Positions 40,339-53,800 of a stretch of 64,000 nucleotides of DNA are shown piece by piece. The stretch comes from Brevipalpus yothersi (taxonomy: Eukaryota > Arthropoda > Arachnida > Trombidiformes > Tenuipalpidae): the NCBI GenBank assembly GCA_003956705.1, contig QZCP01000096.1:60620-124619 (forward strand), written 5' to 3'. How positions within the stretch are numbered: the first letter of the stretch is position 1; each line of letters opens with the position of its first letter. Both the position numbers and the translations under genes were made by a program. A model generated the notes under the pieces. The model was not told the origin of the DNA. It did no database searches and worked only from the letters and a program-made list of their open reading frames with translations.

Positions 40339-41044
40339 ATGTCGAACATCATGTATATCAGTGCCTTTGTTCTAGGTATTCTTATCGCTGAGGCTACTGG
40401 AGGGCTTTTCGGCAGAAACTCAGAGAAAACAGAGAAAGTGTATGACGATCAATTCGAAGACTGTGGTTCAGAAACTAATGCCCCGTTTTCGTTTGTGGAC
40501 CTTAAGTTTCCTGTTCCCTTCCGAATGAATGGTGCTGTGAATCTTATCAGTGGACAATTTCAACTGAGGGAAGATTTGTCACCAGACGATCTTTTTGAAC
40601 TCAAAGTTCAGAAGAAAATGGGATTTTGGATCACTATTCCTTGTAAAGCATTCGATTTGAAAGGACCGAATTGTGTTGGTCCAATCAGTCACTGGCATAA
40701 AATCGGTAAGAAAGTTCTCTGTCCAATGCTTGAATCTTTTGGGAAAAATGTGACCATGTCAGAAGAGGGTGAAATCGACTGCGATCCTGGATTGCCGGCA
40801 GGAAATTATGCGATTGAAAACATGCCATTGAGTGTTCCATCAGAATTGATTCATCCAATTATTGTCAAGATTGCCGTAGCAGTAAGTTGATACATCCTCT
40901 CCACGATGTCGTTGATCATCGAAAAAATTCTTAATTCTTAATTTTCAATGTTAGGGAAAATACAAAGTGGATGGAGCTGTTTATGATCCAACAGGAACTA
41001 AGGTTAAGGCATGTTTCCACGTTGATACAACTGTAGTTTCCTAA
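40339..41044 (+). CDS. GM2-activator-like ML-domain secreted protein 1
   Basis: Two exons, 40339-40881 and 40955-41044, encode 210 residues. The protein has a signal peptide (MSNIMYISAFVLGILIAEATGG), then a Cys-rich ML (MD-2-related lipid recognition) fold: FEDCGSE, LKFPVPFRMNG, QLREDLSPDDLFELKV, GFWITIPC, VLCPML, DCDPGLPAGNY and, in exon 2, GKYKVDGAVYD and ACFHVDT. The WITIPC segment and the LPAGNY block match GM2 activator-type ML proteins more closely than NPC2-type. Such proteins bind lipids; in mites and ticks ML proteins are expanded and some are allergens. The intron at phase 0 just before GKY is shared with the neighbour. An N-glycosylation site (NVT) is present. AATAAA lies at 41246-41251. 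Confidence 0.85.
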
Positions 41045-42326
41045 GGCTGTAACAGAATTCTTGGTGGGATGGGTTAGTACGAGATGGGACAAATAGTTTA
41101 TAAACCGATTCATAGAAAAATTGCAAGAAGCTCAATGAATGTTGCTGCCTGGCAAAAAATTTTTCAAAATTATTCCTGAATGATGGATTCTCTGTTGGAC
41201 GAATAACAACAACATTAATGCCAAATGAATCGAATTACAATTTTGAATAAAAATTCATCTACTCTGTGCTCCGAGTTTGAATAATTGAACATACATGATT
41301 TTTTCGAATTTCAGAGATTGTTAATGAGCCTGGCTCACCAGCATTCTTTTCACAATGACTAGAACTGTTTGAAGATTCGTGAGCAAAACCAAAGTGGCAT
41401 AACTGAGCCCCAACGATTGATCGAATTATGGCTGGAATGCTTATGACAGTTGAAATTTTTTGTTTAAGATTTCTTAAATTCTACTCGATAACTTTTTACA
41501 TGAAGTCGGATCCAACTCATTTCAAAAAGTTGAGTTGCGAAACTTGACTGATATTGTGATATGGCCCGAATTGAGAAAATTTTCGCAGTTCGTCCAATTT
41601 CAAGTAGTAGAAGATGGAGAAACAGAGTTTCGTGATTACACAAGAACGTTCTATTACTACAACGTTTTCCAGATTTTCCAAGACTTTTCAACCTATCATC
41701 AGATCTGTGGTTTCATGACCCAATTTGTTAATCATGAGTGTTTTTTTTCTTAATTCACGAAATTCATTAAAATTAGGACCCTGAAATTTGGAGAATCTCA
41801 CACCTAGAGTACAGTATCTTCATTTATTGCACCGAAGAGGGGAAAGAGATTTTACACCTTAGATGTAGCCATCCAGATGCACAATATTTCATTTGGGAGC
41901 TTATAGCTCATCGAAATATTGAGATTACTCACCCAAAACATTTGGAGCTAACTTGATGATAGAAGCACAAAATTAACAAATATTTTAAAGACCAAGGAAA
42001 ATGAAGGAAGATCGTGATGATGCTGATTTCGGAGAAAATAGAAGAGGAATATTTTCATGTCAAGTATTTTTTGATCGAAATTTTTCGTAAGAAAAAAAGT
42101 TTCCTAGCTCTATGCTAATTGCATGGCACTCAGCTTACTCACAACATGATCGAAAAGCGATCGGAGAAACTCAACTTTTCCATGACGTTTTGAAGAGTGC
42201 CGGCTTTCGACGCGTGTACTCTATTCTGTATATAAAGGTCCAGAATTGAAATAGACTCTTTAAATCATTTCCTAGTTTGACCATCTACCATATTGTAACT
42301 CCTAAAATTCAATTCTGTGCTGGTGA
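41045..42326. other. Intergenic region between ML genes
   Basis: Contains the poly(A) signal of ML gene 1 (41246) and the promoter of ML gene 2; no coding signal. Confidence 0.45.
42229..42236 (+). promoter_or_regulatory. TATA box of ML gene 2
   Basis: TATATAAA lies 98 bases before the ATG at 42327, a distance fitting a TATA box with a short 5'UTR. Confidence 0.6.
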
Positions 42327-42950
42327 ATGATGTATCGTTTTACTCTATTCACCGTTTTGGCAACTGTTAGCTTGACTTTTGCCGTTCCACCAACTTTCAA
42401 GGACTGTGGAACCAGCAAGCGAACTTTCCATGTCGAGAGGTTGAAGTTGCCCGATCCTGTAAAAATAGGAACACCCAACAAGATGTCGGTCAAGATCAAT
42501 ATCAAGGAAGATTTGTCACCAAACGACTTGGTGAAAATGGAAATCTATCGTCAACAAACTGTAGTTTTCAAAACTTTCTGGGCCTACATTCCTTGTGTTC
42601 CGATGGTCAATCTCGGATCATGCGAAAATTCGGTTCAAACTTGGTTCAAAAAATCATCTGGCATGATGTGTTCCATTCTGAAACAGTTCAATCTGAAATG
42701 TGAGGCTGGTGTTCCTGCTGGAGTATACGAGAAGCCTGATGTAGAATTGAAAGTTGACCGCAGTATCATTCCACCCGGAATTGGTGGTGTCATTAGCGTA
42801 AGATGAGAATCTTTCAAGATCACTAGGAACTAGAACTAATTTTTCTTACGAATTTTGCTTCAGGGAAGATATAGTGTCTCAATCAAGTTGAGAGATGCTA
42901 AGACTCGAGTGGAAAAGGGATGCTTCGACATCGAGCTTAATCTAAAGTAA
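42327..42950 (+). CDS. GM2-activator-like ML-domain secreted protein 2
   Basis: Two exons, 42327-42797 and 42864-42950, encode 185 residues. Signal peptide MMYRFTLFTVLATVSLTFA, then FKDCGTS, LKLPDPVKIG, NIKEDLSPNDLVKMEIY, WAYIPC, MCSIL, CEAGVPAGVY and, in exon 2, GRYSVSIKLRD and GCFDIEL. The DLSP(D/N)DL block, the IPC site, the PAG(N/V)Y block and an intron at the same place and phase before G(K/R)Y show that it is a paralog of the gene at 40339. It is 25 residues shorter, missing the extra linker of the neighbour. A lipid-binding secreted role is inferred. Poly(A) signal AATAAA near 43178. The start uses two adjacent ATG codons; the first is given. Confidence 0.88.
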
Positions 42951-44820
42951 ATGTGACTCAGATACTTCAAGTGGTCAGAAAAATGGATCAAGTTCTTACA
43001 AAATGGTTGAGAGAGGAAGAATTGGCACCAAGTTACTGTTTTTTTAACGATTCAGGTGGTCAAACTCTTTGCTCCTAACGATTTCTTGAACTTATGGACT
43101 GATCACGCAAAAAATCTGATGAATTTTCACTATGCGATTAAGCAAATCAAAAATTTTGGTCAAACAGGAAATGATTAATAAATAAATAATTTTCTGCAAT
43201 TGAAACAAAAATTTCACACCATCGAAAATGATAATTCCTTTTCCTTGTTGCCCATAGTAGCATCGGCTCGAGTCAGAGGACATGGATACAATGTCTCTTG
43301 GATACTAGCATGCCGAGTGCTCTTACACTTGATCCCTGATATGTCAATCAAATTACGAACATACAACAGGATTATAGTTTGATGATTATTTTGGTATCAC
43401 TCGACAAATAGAAACAAAGAAACTTTTCAAAAGAGACAAAAAAGTTCCAATTGTTTCCAAGAAAATGAAGGTTTATAATTCATCATGTGACAACGATATT
43501 TACTTCAGAACTCGAAAGAAACTTTAGACCGATCATTTTCGCTAGCCAATTTTCAAAATCATCCATGTTTTGAGAACTTTTCTGCATTTTTTCAGATCAA
43601 AATGATAAAATTTAATCAATTCCAACTTGAATGCATTGATTTGCACTGAATGAAACTCGAGGCATTTTCTCATTCACATTGTGTTCTTGATCTCATGAGA
43701 AGAGAAACGCTTTCGAAATGGTTTGAGATCGCATAGGAGCATAGGAGAAGACAGATTTTATTCGTTAAAATTGTTTGAAAAATCTCTGATAAACCTAAGG
43801 CACTGTTCAAGAGAGCAAATTATTTCTTGAGAATTTAACAATGAGTCATGATAAGAATTTTGGAAAGAGGAAGGCTGTATAAATCTAGGAAACAGAGTAT
43901 TAAAATACTTGAGCAAAATTTAGCAAAAAAGTCAACGAAAAGGGTTTATGAGCATATATTCTGTCGTAGGCACAAAGGCATAATTTAGTCCAAGAGCGGC
44001 AAAATGTCCAGACCTGATGTTGAGATGTTTGTTTCTTTGAGAATAAGTCGAGATGGCAAGCTGTCCACAGAAAGCTACATTGATAATAATAAAAATTAAC
44101 GCACGCTTGAGGAGAAAAATTTCAAGCAGTGAGTAAAAAAATATGATATGAATTAAGAAAAATTTGAGATTAAAAAATTTATCGCGAAAATTGCAGAATT
44201 TCAGATTCTTTGATGAAAGTATGCAATTTGAGTGAGATAAAATCCAAAAAGATGAAAAAATGGTGTAATTATCAGAGTTCTCATGTGAAACTCGTTGTCA
44301 TCACTGCTTTGTACTCCTTTCTTGTAGGTCGATTTGGCGTAGATGAGCGGTTAGGCTTTATCAACTTTTCTGTCTACAATTGAAAAGAACAAAATCCAAT
44401 GAGATTCAAGAAAATTGATTGCAAATTTCAAAACATTTAAAAAAGCAAACAGAATTCCCAAACAAATCAACAAGTGTTATAGTCATATGAAAAGAGATTT
44501 GATCTATACAACGAGCAGGTGAATTTCACCTTCGCAACTGATTATGATTCTAAATGATTCATCCTTTTACTCCTATCCCTTGACGGTCAGCGTTCTAGCT
44601 AGAATTGTCACAGCTATTGGGATAAATATTGAAGTGACAGTAGAAAGTTTAATTGATCAGAAGAGAAAATATAAGTAAAGAAAGAAAAGTAAAAGAATAG
44701 AAACTTAATGTTATGGTGTGCTATAAAATAGATTAGTAAAATTTAACCTGTTAAGTATAAGAGCATAGAAAAGAGCATTATTCTAAAACTTTAAAATATA
44801 TCCTTAGAAGAAAATAATCA
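42951..44820. other. Intergenic region
   Basis: 1.9 kb of AT-rich sequence with the ML gene 2 poly(A) signal. No gene supported. The scavenger receptor gene ends here on the minus strand. Confidence 0.4.
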
Positions 44821-47800
44821 TCACAAGAGTGGGCTCATCTTGTAAGATCCGAAATGAGCATAGGGTGACTCAAAATTCACTTTTTCCTCAGTATTTCTTT
44901 CGAAAGAACTGGAACTGGAAATTGATTCAGAGAGATCATAGATTCTGTGATCATTGAAAACAAAACTGGCAGAAGAATTGCTGATAGGTGAGTTAGAAAA
45001 AGTGGATGACATCTTGTATGTCTTATAACGACTAGGAGATAAGCTCAGGATTTCTTTGAGGATCTTGTTTGTTCGACTGTTTGAATCAGTTGTGCGACTT
45101 CCGCAAGTACATACAGGGTGACTGTTTGACTGAATTGTACAGGCAATGGCTGCAACCAGTAGTAATACTGCTAGACTTATTTGCACAAACGAGCTAATAG
45201 CAATCGCTCTGGGCACTTTTTTATGAAGGAGTTTCAGTTGATCAGCATTATCAGAGCTGACCATGGCAGTCTGAGAAGAAAAAGAAAGAAGAGATCGAAT
45301 TTCAGAAAGAAATTAATTTTGCACTTGATCGATTTTGACTATCTCTCTCATGTAGAGAAAATAGAGCAAAACCGTTCGTGATTAGGTACACTTCATACCG
45401 TTTCAGACCATATCGCAGGTATCATTAGATTGCTGATGAGATCCGAGACAACATACATACTGTCAGATTTGTACACAAAAACGTTCACTTGAACTCTGGC
45501 ATGGGTATCGATTGGAATACCAAGTTTCTAGTACCATGAATTAGAGAAACAAATCAATAAAGAGAATCAATCCTCATGATATTAGCAGTGTGAATGAACA
45601 TCTTGGAATAAATTGATAAAAAACTCAAGAAACCTACAGGCTCCATGTCCATATAAAAAATATGTTTGCTTGGATCTGGTTTGAGACCTTTGATATTGTT
45701 GGCATGGATTGGATCAGCATATAAGTAGTGAGGAAAAGAGATGAAAATTGGAGAACCATGAGTACATGCCGATGTATTGTAGACACCATTTGGTGGACAA
45801 CTGAAAATTGAACCAATAGTGTCAAGATTAGTTATGAGGATATAAAAATAACAGTTATGAGAGTTCTGGTGAGATTGAAGGATGACAAAAGATCTATGAC
45901 TATGAACATTTTCGATTTCGACTAGTAGAGACGATTCGGAATGGTGGTTCTAATGGTTCAGTGATTATCCATGTGGGAATGGAATTCAAATACTCACACG
46001 TTGCCAAGACAGTAACATTTATTTTCTGGAATATTATAATCAAAAAGACTAGGGGCTGCCCAATATCGTAGTGTTTCAAGTCCGAGCGTTTCCGTTCTTT
46101 CCAAATAGGAAAGCGTCATCCATCTATAGTGAGAGAGAGATAACAAATTTTGATGATGAAATTTCCATGGAGTTTTAGACAAATAAGTGACTCTCAATGA
46201 CTTTTCTCATCTCCTTTATTTTATCCAATTTGACTGATTACTACTGAATAAATTACTAATTGATTCAGAAAAAATCATTCAAGTCTTCATCAACCTTGCA
46301 TCTATGATTCTAAATTAGCACGGAAAGCTTGAATTTAAGTCTTGAGTTCAATTGGAATCTTGAATCATTGAAGCGAAGGATAACTCAATCCGGAGCATTT
46401 GGCTGATAAATATCAAGGCACAGGAAAGCGAATATTTCAATTCAGCTGAGAGAATTCTTCAATTCATTTCTGAATTTTAAACATCTTTGCTTGTTGATTG
46501 ACTTGAGAATACTCTTGCGAAGGAGAGTCTGGATACGTTTAGAAGACCTTTGCCACACAACAGTATTCATACGATTGGCAAATGATGTAACTTACCTGCA
46601 AAGATCTGGCATGAAAAGTCTCATAGTCACTGGCTCAAGAGCTGGAAATACTGGTCTCAATTCGCCAGGCCAGCTTTCATTTATTTGATTACACCGAGAA
46701 GTAGTCGTTACAGAGTCGTTCCAGTAGTGCAGCTCCGTTTTGTTCTCCCAGGAAAACATTTCTCCAAATTTGTCCTCTTTGTTGGCTTCACCCGTATAGA
46801 TGGTGTATAAACCATCAGAAATTGAGCCATTTCGTCCATGAAAAAAACCAAATCTGGTCACGTTTACTGGTGATAAACCTTCAGCGACAGTCCAATCGAG
46901 AAAACTATCAACATAGCCCTCGAATAATATTTCTCCAACTTTGTGTTTCAAGAAAAGTGCATTATCTTCATTTTCCTCAGTTACAGAGTTGACCAAATTG
47001 GGCAACATTGTGTCACCAGTGTTGATTGAGCGAGCAACTAGAGCCTAAGGAAGATCGGAAAGAGGTGGGTTAACGAAATGAGAATATTTTTAGGACCATT
47101 AATGGAATTCAGAATGAATGAAATTGAGAGGCTTGAGATGAGAAATCATTCAAAAATCTAAACTTACGGCGAGAGGTACGTTTACATGGTATACCACATC
47201 ATTGAGAGATCCATTGGTCAGTTCAGGTGAAAAATAGTAGTTCTTCTTCTGATGATAAGAAATTGTTCCCTGAGAATGGTCCCATGTTATATTTATTTTT
47301 TCTCGCTCCTCTATAAATACATAAGGACCTGGAGGCATAGGAAAGAATGCAAAAAGAATTTTTGTTACCAACATAATCACATACAAAGAGCTTCATCGAT
47401 GCGAAGAATCATTAGGCTGACCCTGAAAACTAACCAAAAAGCTACAAATGAACGATAAGAAAAGCTACTTGAGCCTTGTTGGCTGAGTATGTTTATTCTC
47501 AAAAACTATGAGATTCCATTCTTTAGGCTCAGAATGTCATGCATGAGAAGGGTTTGACAAGTAGTGTCTCTCACAACTAGTCCTTGGGCAAGTTTGATGA
47601 GGTATTATCAGGGAGAATTTCGAAAGTTGAGTAATTATTTGCATCAAGTCCTCTCTAAGTAGTGAGAGACTAGGTGTTTAGTTTTTGAAATTCATTTTTC
47701 TCTCATACACATAGTGCAGTAACAACGTCGCTTTTGAATGGAACAAGTTTTCAAAATCATCAACCACTCCCCAGATTTAAGCATCGAAAAGAATGGCACT

Positions 47801-50800
47801 CAAATGAAGTGCCATGAGAGTGAATATGTTCCCAACGAGTTGCTACTGAATGCTACGAAATAACAAATGTTAAACTCAGTCTTTGTGTTTTTCAATAGAG
47901 GGAGAGGAACGAAGTTGTGGTTGAGGAAAATTCATGCAAAAAATACTCAAAGGATTCAGAACTGAGCCCAAGATGTACACTACGAGAGAGCAACGGCTTG
48001 GGAATTAACGTCAGATCATTCAGGAAGGAGCGAATAAGTTCAAATGATCAATTTTATGATGATGAAAATAACCCTGACGAAAGGGGCTGATAAATATCTG
48101 AATTCTTTCGATGTTTGACTTTTGGAAAGGAAAACGTTTCAAGAAAACTGACAAAGAATGTACGATCAACAACCAAACTCTTACCCTAGCAATAGTAACC
48201 AACCTGAAAAGCGTCAGACAAGATGGTAAGATGGTAAGAAAATAATTTAGAATTGAAAAAGTTGTCAGAGGAGCAGGAAACTCGCAAGATTTCATCAAAA
48301 TTCCTGAGGCACATCAACGGTCATTATGTCTGAATTCTAAATATTATATGTATATTGATCTTCAAAGATGTTTATTTTTGAAATTTTTAACTATAAGAGC
48401 CTTCGAATATGTAGTAGTTTCTCGGTAGTACGAGCGAGTTTGAACAATTTTTGACTTTCGATTTTTTGATAAGTTTTCCAAAAGATGGATTCATGTATCG
48501 AGTTTCTCAACATAGAAGAGTTATTCATGAATTGACATTTCATCAAAAAAATATAAACCATAAATAGCGCTGATATTCTATTGGAAAATAAAGCATCAAG
48601 AAAAATTGTTTTCCTAAGATCACTGACGTACTATCGTAACAGCTATGATCCCATAGAGCATGAATGTAAGTTGAGATTTGATGAGCCTGATTAGTCAATA
48701 TCAGAGGAATTTTCACTATTCATAAAGTTAATTGATAATGTTTCCCATTGATAGAGACTTTTAGTCTATGAAACTTCATTCAGAGTCAATCGATCAATGA
48801 CACTATTGATCGATACACGTGATTTTCAACCACTTGTTAACGATCAGTTTGAATCCTTTTCCAGCAGGAAATAATGACGCAGAAATTCTTTGATTGAATA
48901 TCTCGTTGTCGACTTTGTCTTTTAGACAACTGAGTATTTTCATCATTTAAATTGGAGCAGAGTTCATAGAGCTTCTTCCTGTCAGTTGAATGTCTTCAAT
49001 GGAATGCCGTAAAAGGATTGCAAACAAAGCGAGATGATGATATTTTCAAGGAATTTCAAGTTCGATGATGCTTTTCATGAATCTATTGAATTTCAAACAG
49101 TTGTGAGAAAATCCTTTGGGGGGATGCATTTGATCGTTTGAGTCAAATTAATTGAATCAAAGTGGACAATAAATGATCAAGATGGAAATATCACTGAACC
49201 CGTTCCAAAAGCTCAAGAGCCTCTCTCTCTCATCAGTTTCTTCCAGGGAATATTCAGCCTCTAGATTGATTGATTATTCGATCTGCGATTTGAAGGCCAT
49301 AGAGATGAAGCTGGCTAGAAGATGGCCAAGCCTAGCTGGTCGAACCTTCAACAGATTCTTATCTTTGTTTGCCGAAAAACATGTAGCAGGGTTACTAATG
49401 AGCTATTGATCAGATACTAGCCAGTCGACTGTCCAATAGAAAAGCATTACTTATCAACCAGCAATATTCATTCCATCAAACTGATCGGGATGAAATTATC
49501 TCCAAGCACAATCTTCCCCAAGGAATTTTCACAAAAACAACCCCCGATGTCTATGAATTTCATCAAAAGAAAGTGAAACTTAGTTTCAATGCCTACTCCT
49601 GGGTATGTCTGATATTCTCTAATGAATATTCACTGAGTTCTCCTCAAAAAATGGTCAAAAATTTTTTTAAGCCATGAAAGCGGAAGCAAAGTTGATTAAT
49701 CCAGAGAGTTTTTTAATCAACTTGAGATTCTACAATCCTAATTAAGAAGCATACCTGATTTGTCAGCATTTCTGATATACATGTATGTGAAAAGTTGAGT
49801 AGTTCTAGAACATTTTGAATTACGAAAAACCAATAATTTGAACACATTTCCAACTCAACTTGCTTGCAGATGAAACGATTCGCTAAATCGGGCCAGAAAA
49901 CTATGTATCTATCGAGAGTAGGGGGGTGAGAATAACGCACTGAACTTCATTTCCTTTCCAATGAACAAAGTGTATAAAATAAACAAAGGAATATCTATCG
50001 CCATGGGGCTTTTTCTGGACAAGCAAGTCTACTAAGAACGTATCGAACTGCTTCGATACAACTGAGAATAGGAAAAGTTACTATTGATAATTTCCTACAT
50101 AAACTCTTCCTTTTTACTATACATCAAGCTTCATTATCGATTTGATTTGTTTCTTAAAAATCATGCATTCTGAATGTTGAAAGATATGCCTAATTGAAAA
50201 AAATTAGCTCCCATATTAGGGATGTGAAGGTGTTTTCAATCCAAGGAGAAGCGATATGAATTTCTGCTGATTTAAATTTTCTCCGTGAAATGAGTGTATG
50301 TTATAATTACGAAACCTCATCGGAATATGAAGGTCATGTTTTACCCCATGATTGAATTGATTTCATAGGAAGATGTTTTCGAATAGCATGTAGCTTGTTT
50401 CAAAATCAAAATTGGTGACCATAGTATTGCGAGATATCATGCAAGCTCAATTTCAGCTATTCATGAGGCACACCAAGTTTTCAAGATCCCATCAATTTTT
50501 GGCATTTAAGTGGTGAAGAGAGAGAAAAAAGAGGTGAGACATCACTTTTTTACTGGTCTGAAATTGCATCAAGACGTTCATCAGTTTTACTAGAATCAAC
50601 GAACTCTAGCAACGTCCAGGATGAGTTGCATTTGAGCTCAATTCAAGATGCGAAAAAGCGAAAATAAATTAGTATGATGTAAAGCTCAGCTGAATCGTGA
50701 GGAAGAAACATCACAGAGGATTGAAGGTTAAGTTATCAAGACCCTAGCAAGTTATCATTTAGCTCTCGCTATTGAGAGAGTCTTACCCGCTGGCACGTCA

Positions 50801-53800
50801 GGTCAAATTACTTCAAATCTAATCATTGCTCAATTGCATAAGGAAAAATTCGAATCACATCTTTCCACCAATGACTTGAGCCAAAAAGATGAGCAATCAG
50901 AATCTACTAGAAATTCAACATTCATACGGGAGCACGAATAAAAAGAGAAGGCATCTGTTGCAAGCGTTGGTCCTGAACTGGCAAGAGTACAAAATGATTG
51001 AAGGGAATCCTTATGTAAGAGCCTAGTTAAGGGGGTAGAAAAAAATGACTAATAGCTTGTGAAGAGAAAGGCTAATGAATCAAGTGCAATGAATCCTACC
51101 AAAGAGAAGCAACAAGAAAGAAAAGAGCATAAATTTACCTAGACTTGAGAAGGATAAATGAGAGCAAAAGATGGGTGAGGAAGTCAATTAACTAGTTTCA
51201 CTCCTCTGTAGAGAGAAAGACAAGAAGACAAAAGAAAATGATCCATTCTCAATGAATGGCAATTCAACTTTGAACACTGTCACCTACTGACAAGATTTCC
51301 TGAAGGATTGAGAAGTAATATCATATCAAATCAATCTTTTCGAGAGATACTCATATGTTTGAGCATAGAATGTTCCCTTTTTTTGATGACTTATGAGTAG
51401 CCAAATTGCTCTTGAATCATGAACAAAGTCTACACATTTGTGTAGACTACACTGTACGTATATGTGTGAGCATCAGAAAAAAGTTTACAGACAAAAATCA
51501 TCAAATAACTCAAATAGCCCAATCATTGACAATCAAGTTAACCACAGATTATTCTGACAAGAAAGTTAGTCTGCTATAAAGAGTAACAGTTACAACAAGA
51601 ATGAGCTTTGAATTGAGTCTAACATAGTCATGATAGATAAGATTTTCCAGATACAATGCACCGCTTCTGAACATTATGTTAGCAGCTTCATGCAAAGTTG
51701 AAAGTTATCAAACTTTTGACAGACCATCAAGAACTGGAAAAAATTCTGAAACTAGGTCAATGCAACTTTCATACACACCCCACCAGAAATCCGAGCACAA
51801 TTCATTCTGAACGAAAGCCTAATTTCAATTAGCAAGTTCCGGTGATGGTGTCTACTCCCTTCCATGTTTAGACTAAAAATTCAAATGAAGAGCGTTCATG
51901 TGAAACATTTGAAAATCTCTACTAAATTATCAGTGTATGCTTGAGGAAAAGAAATTCAAAAAAACTGGAGGCTAAAAAGGCCGACAAGCTGACATTGATG
52001 AGCTAGCTTAAGACTTAATGGAGTATTTTACATCATGTCCTTAGTGGTTGCCTGAAGGTCTACTGCGACGTTGATGATGATCTCTGTCACTTGAGTTTTT
52101 CTCTCGCTTTCACATACACATACTTGTTATCGTCATCTAGCAAGTTAGTAAGTAGTTTCCAACACTTTCTGATGCATCAATGATCTTTACATATCATGAG
52201 CATGGATCTATGAAATGAGTTCATAGAGAAAGAGAAGCAGAAAGAGAAAGAGAGAATTGAAGAGAAAGAAAATCAGGGTAAAACTACGGCCATTTGGAAC
52301 GTCAAACCGGTGTTGATTCTGTGGCCATGAATAGTGAAAACTAGCATCCAATAATCTTGATTTGAATGGCAATGATTGAAGGGAAATCGCGTGCTAAAAC
52401 TTACCAAGCTCTTGAAGTATTACTTCAGATTTATTGTTGGCCACTTCGTAGGCATTTGTTATATTAAAAACATAGATTTTCATATAAATAGGAACCGGCG
52501 CTTTACTCCATCCAGGATAGACTGGAGAACTTTCGGAGGATAATATCAAACCCTGTAATGAGATTGAATGATAACGTTAGCCATACAGTTTTGAAGTTTT
52601 GAAGGAGACAAAGTGAAACTCTCTTAAACACTGGAATTATTAGCTTTTTCCAGTTCATTTCCGTTCGGATATGAGAAAAAAATGGATCAATAAAGACTTG
52701 TGTTCAGATAAGATCACTTAATTGGATGTTATGAGGTGAGAAGATAATTGGTTTGACCTCATGACCATCATTAATTCTAGTTTTAATTTTTGCTAGCAAA
52801 CTTCAGTAATCCTCTCATGTTGTGAGATGAGATTATCCTTTTGATGGAGTGGTAAAATTCAGCGGAAGAGGAGAGTAACAAAGTATGAGAATAAGAAAAC
52901 TATTAAGTGTATCAATCCTTGATAATTTAAGAGAATAAATAGATTAACATGCGACATAAGCTGGGGACATCATGAGTTGATGTCATGAATATTCATTAGA
53001 TGTACAATCAAAAAGATGATATTTTTAGACAATACATCTAGCTATCTAACTGTATCTTACAATTGCTTCGTGACAAAATTCGTGAGAAAAGTTATCCAAA
53101 AAACAATAGCAACAGAAAAAAATGCTCAATTACAATCGAGCACGATAGGTATATGTGCATGAAATTGTGTGCTCAAAGTTTAGACCAGAAAATGAATTCA
53201 ACTTGAACTACAGTTAGGCTTCGCTTTTGTGAGTTGTGATATGAGCTCAAATGATGTTGATCAGTTGTGCAAAAAAGAAAACGACAAAAATTAAGCTGAT
53301 TAGACCAATAGGAGGGAGTAACCAGATGAAATAAGTTGGCAAGAAAGTTACACTAACAACTGTTTGAATGCGATTTCGAAGTGTGGCCATACTGAGAGGT
53401 GATTGCACGAAGCAGAAAAAGTGAATCAATTTGAGAATAAAGAAAGAAAGAAAGGAAGAGAGAGAGAGAGAGTCAAATGAATGGTTGGACATGAAGAGGG
53501 AGAGACAGAGCAAACGGATAGGTACCTCAAAATAGATACAAGGAAGCATATTGAGAGAATATGAGTGCTCAACAAGATTGAGAGAAAGAGAGAGAGAAGA
53601 TTATATTCAATGAGAGGAAGATATCGGAAAGAAAAGACTTCGAATGTGAATCTTCATTATATTAAAAGTATGATGAACTGCAAAAATAGCTCGCTCTCTC
53701 TCTCTCTTGCTTTCTTTCTTTCTTTCTTTCTCTTTCCATAGAGATGAGAGTTGGAGAGGAGAACTTGTTAAACAAACTTGTGTGATCCCAGGCAGTGAGT

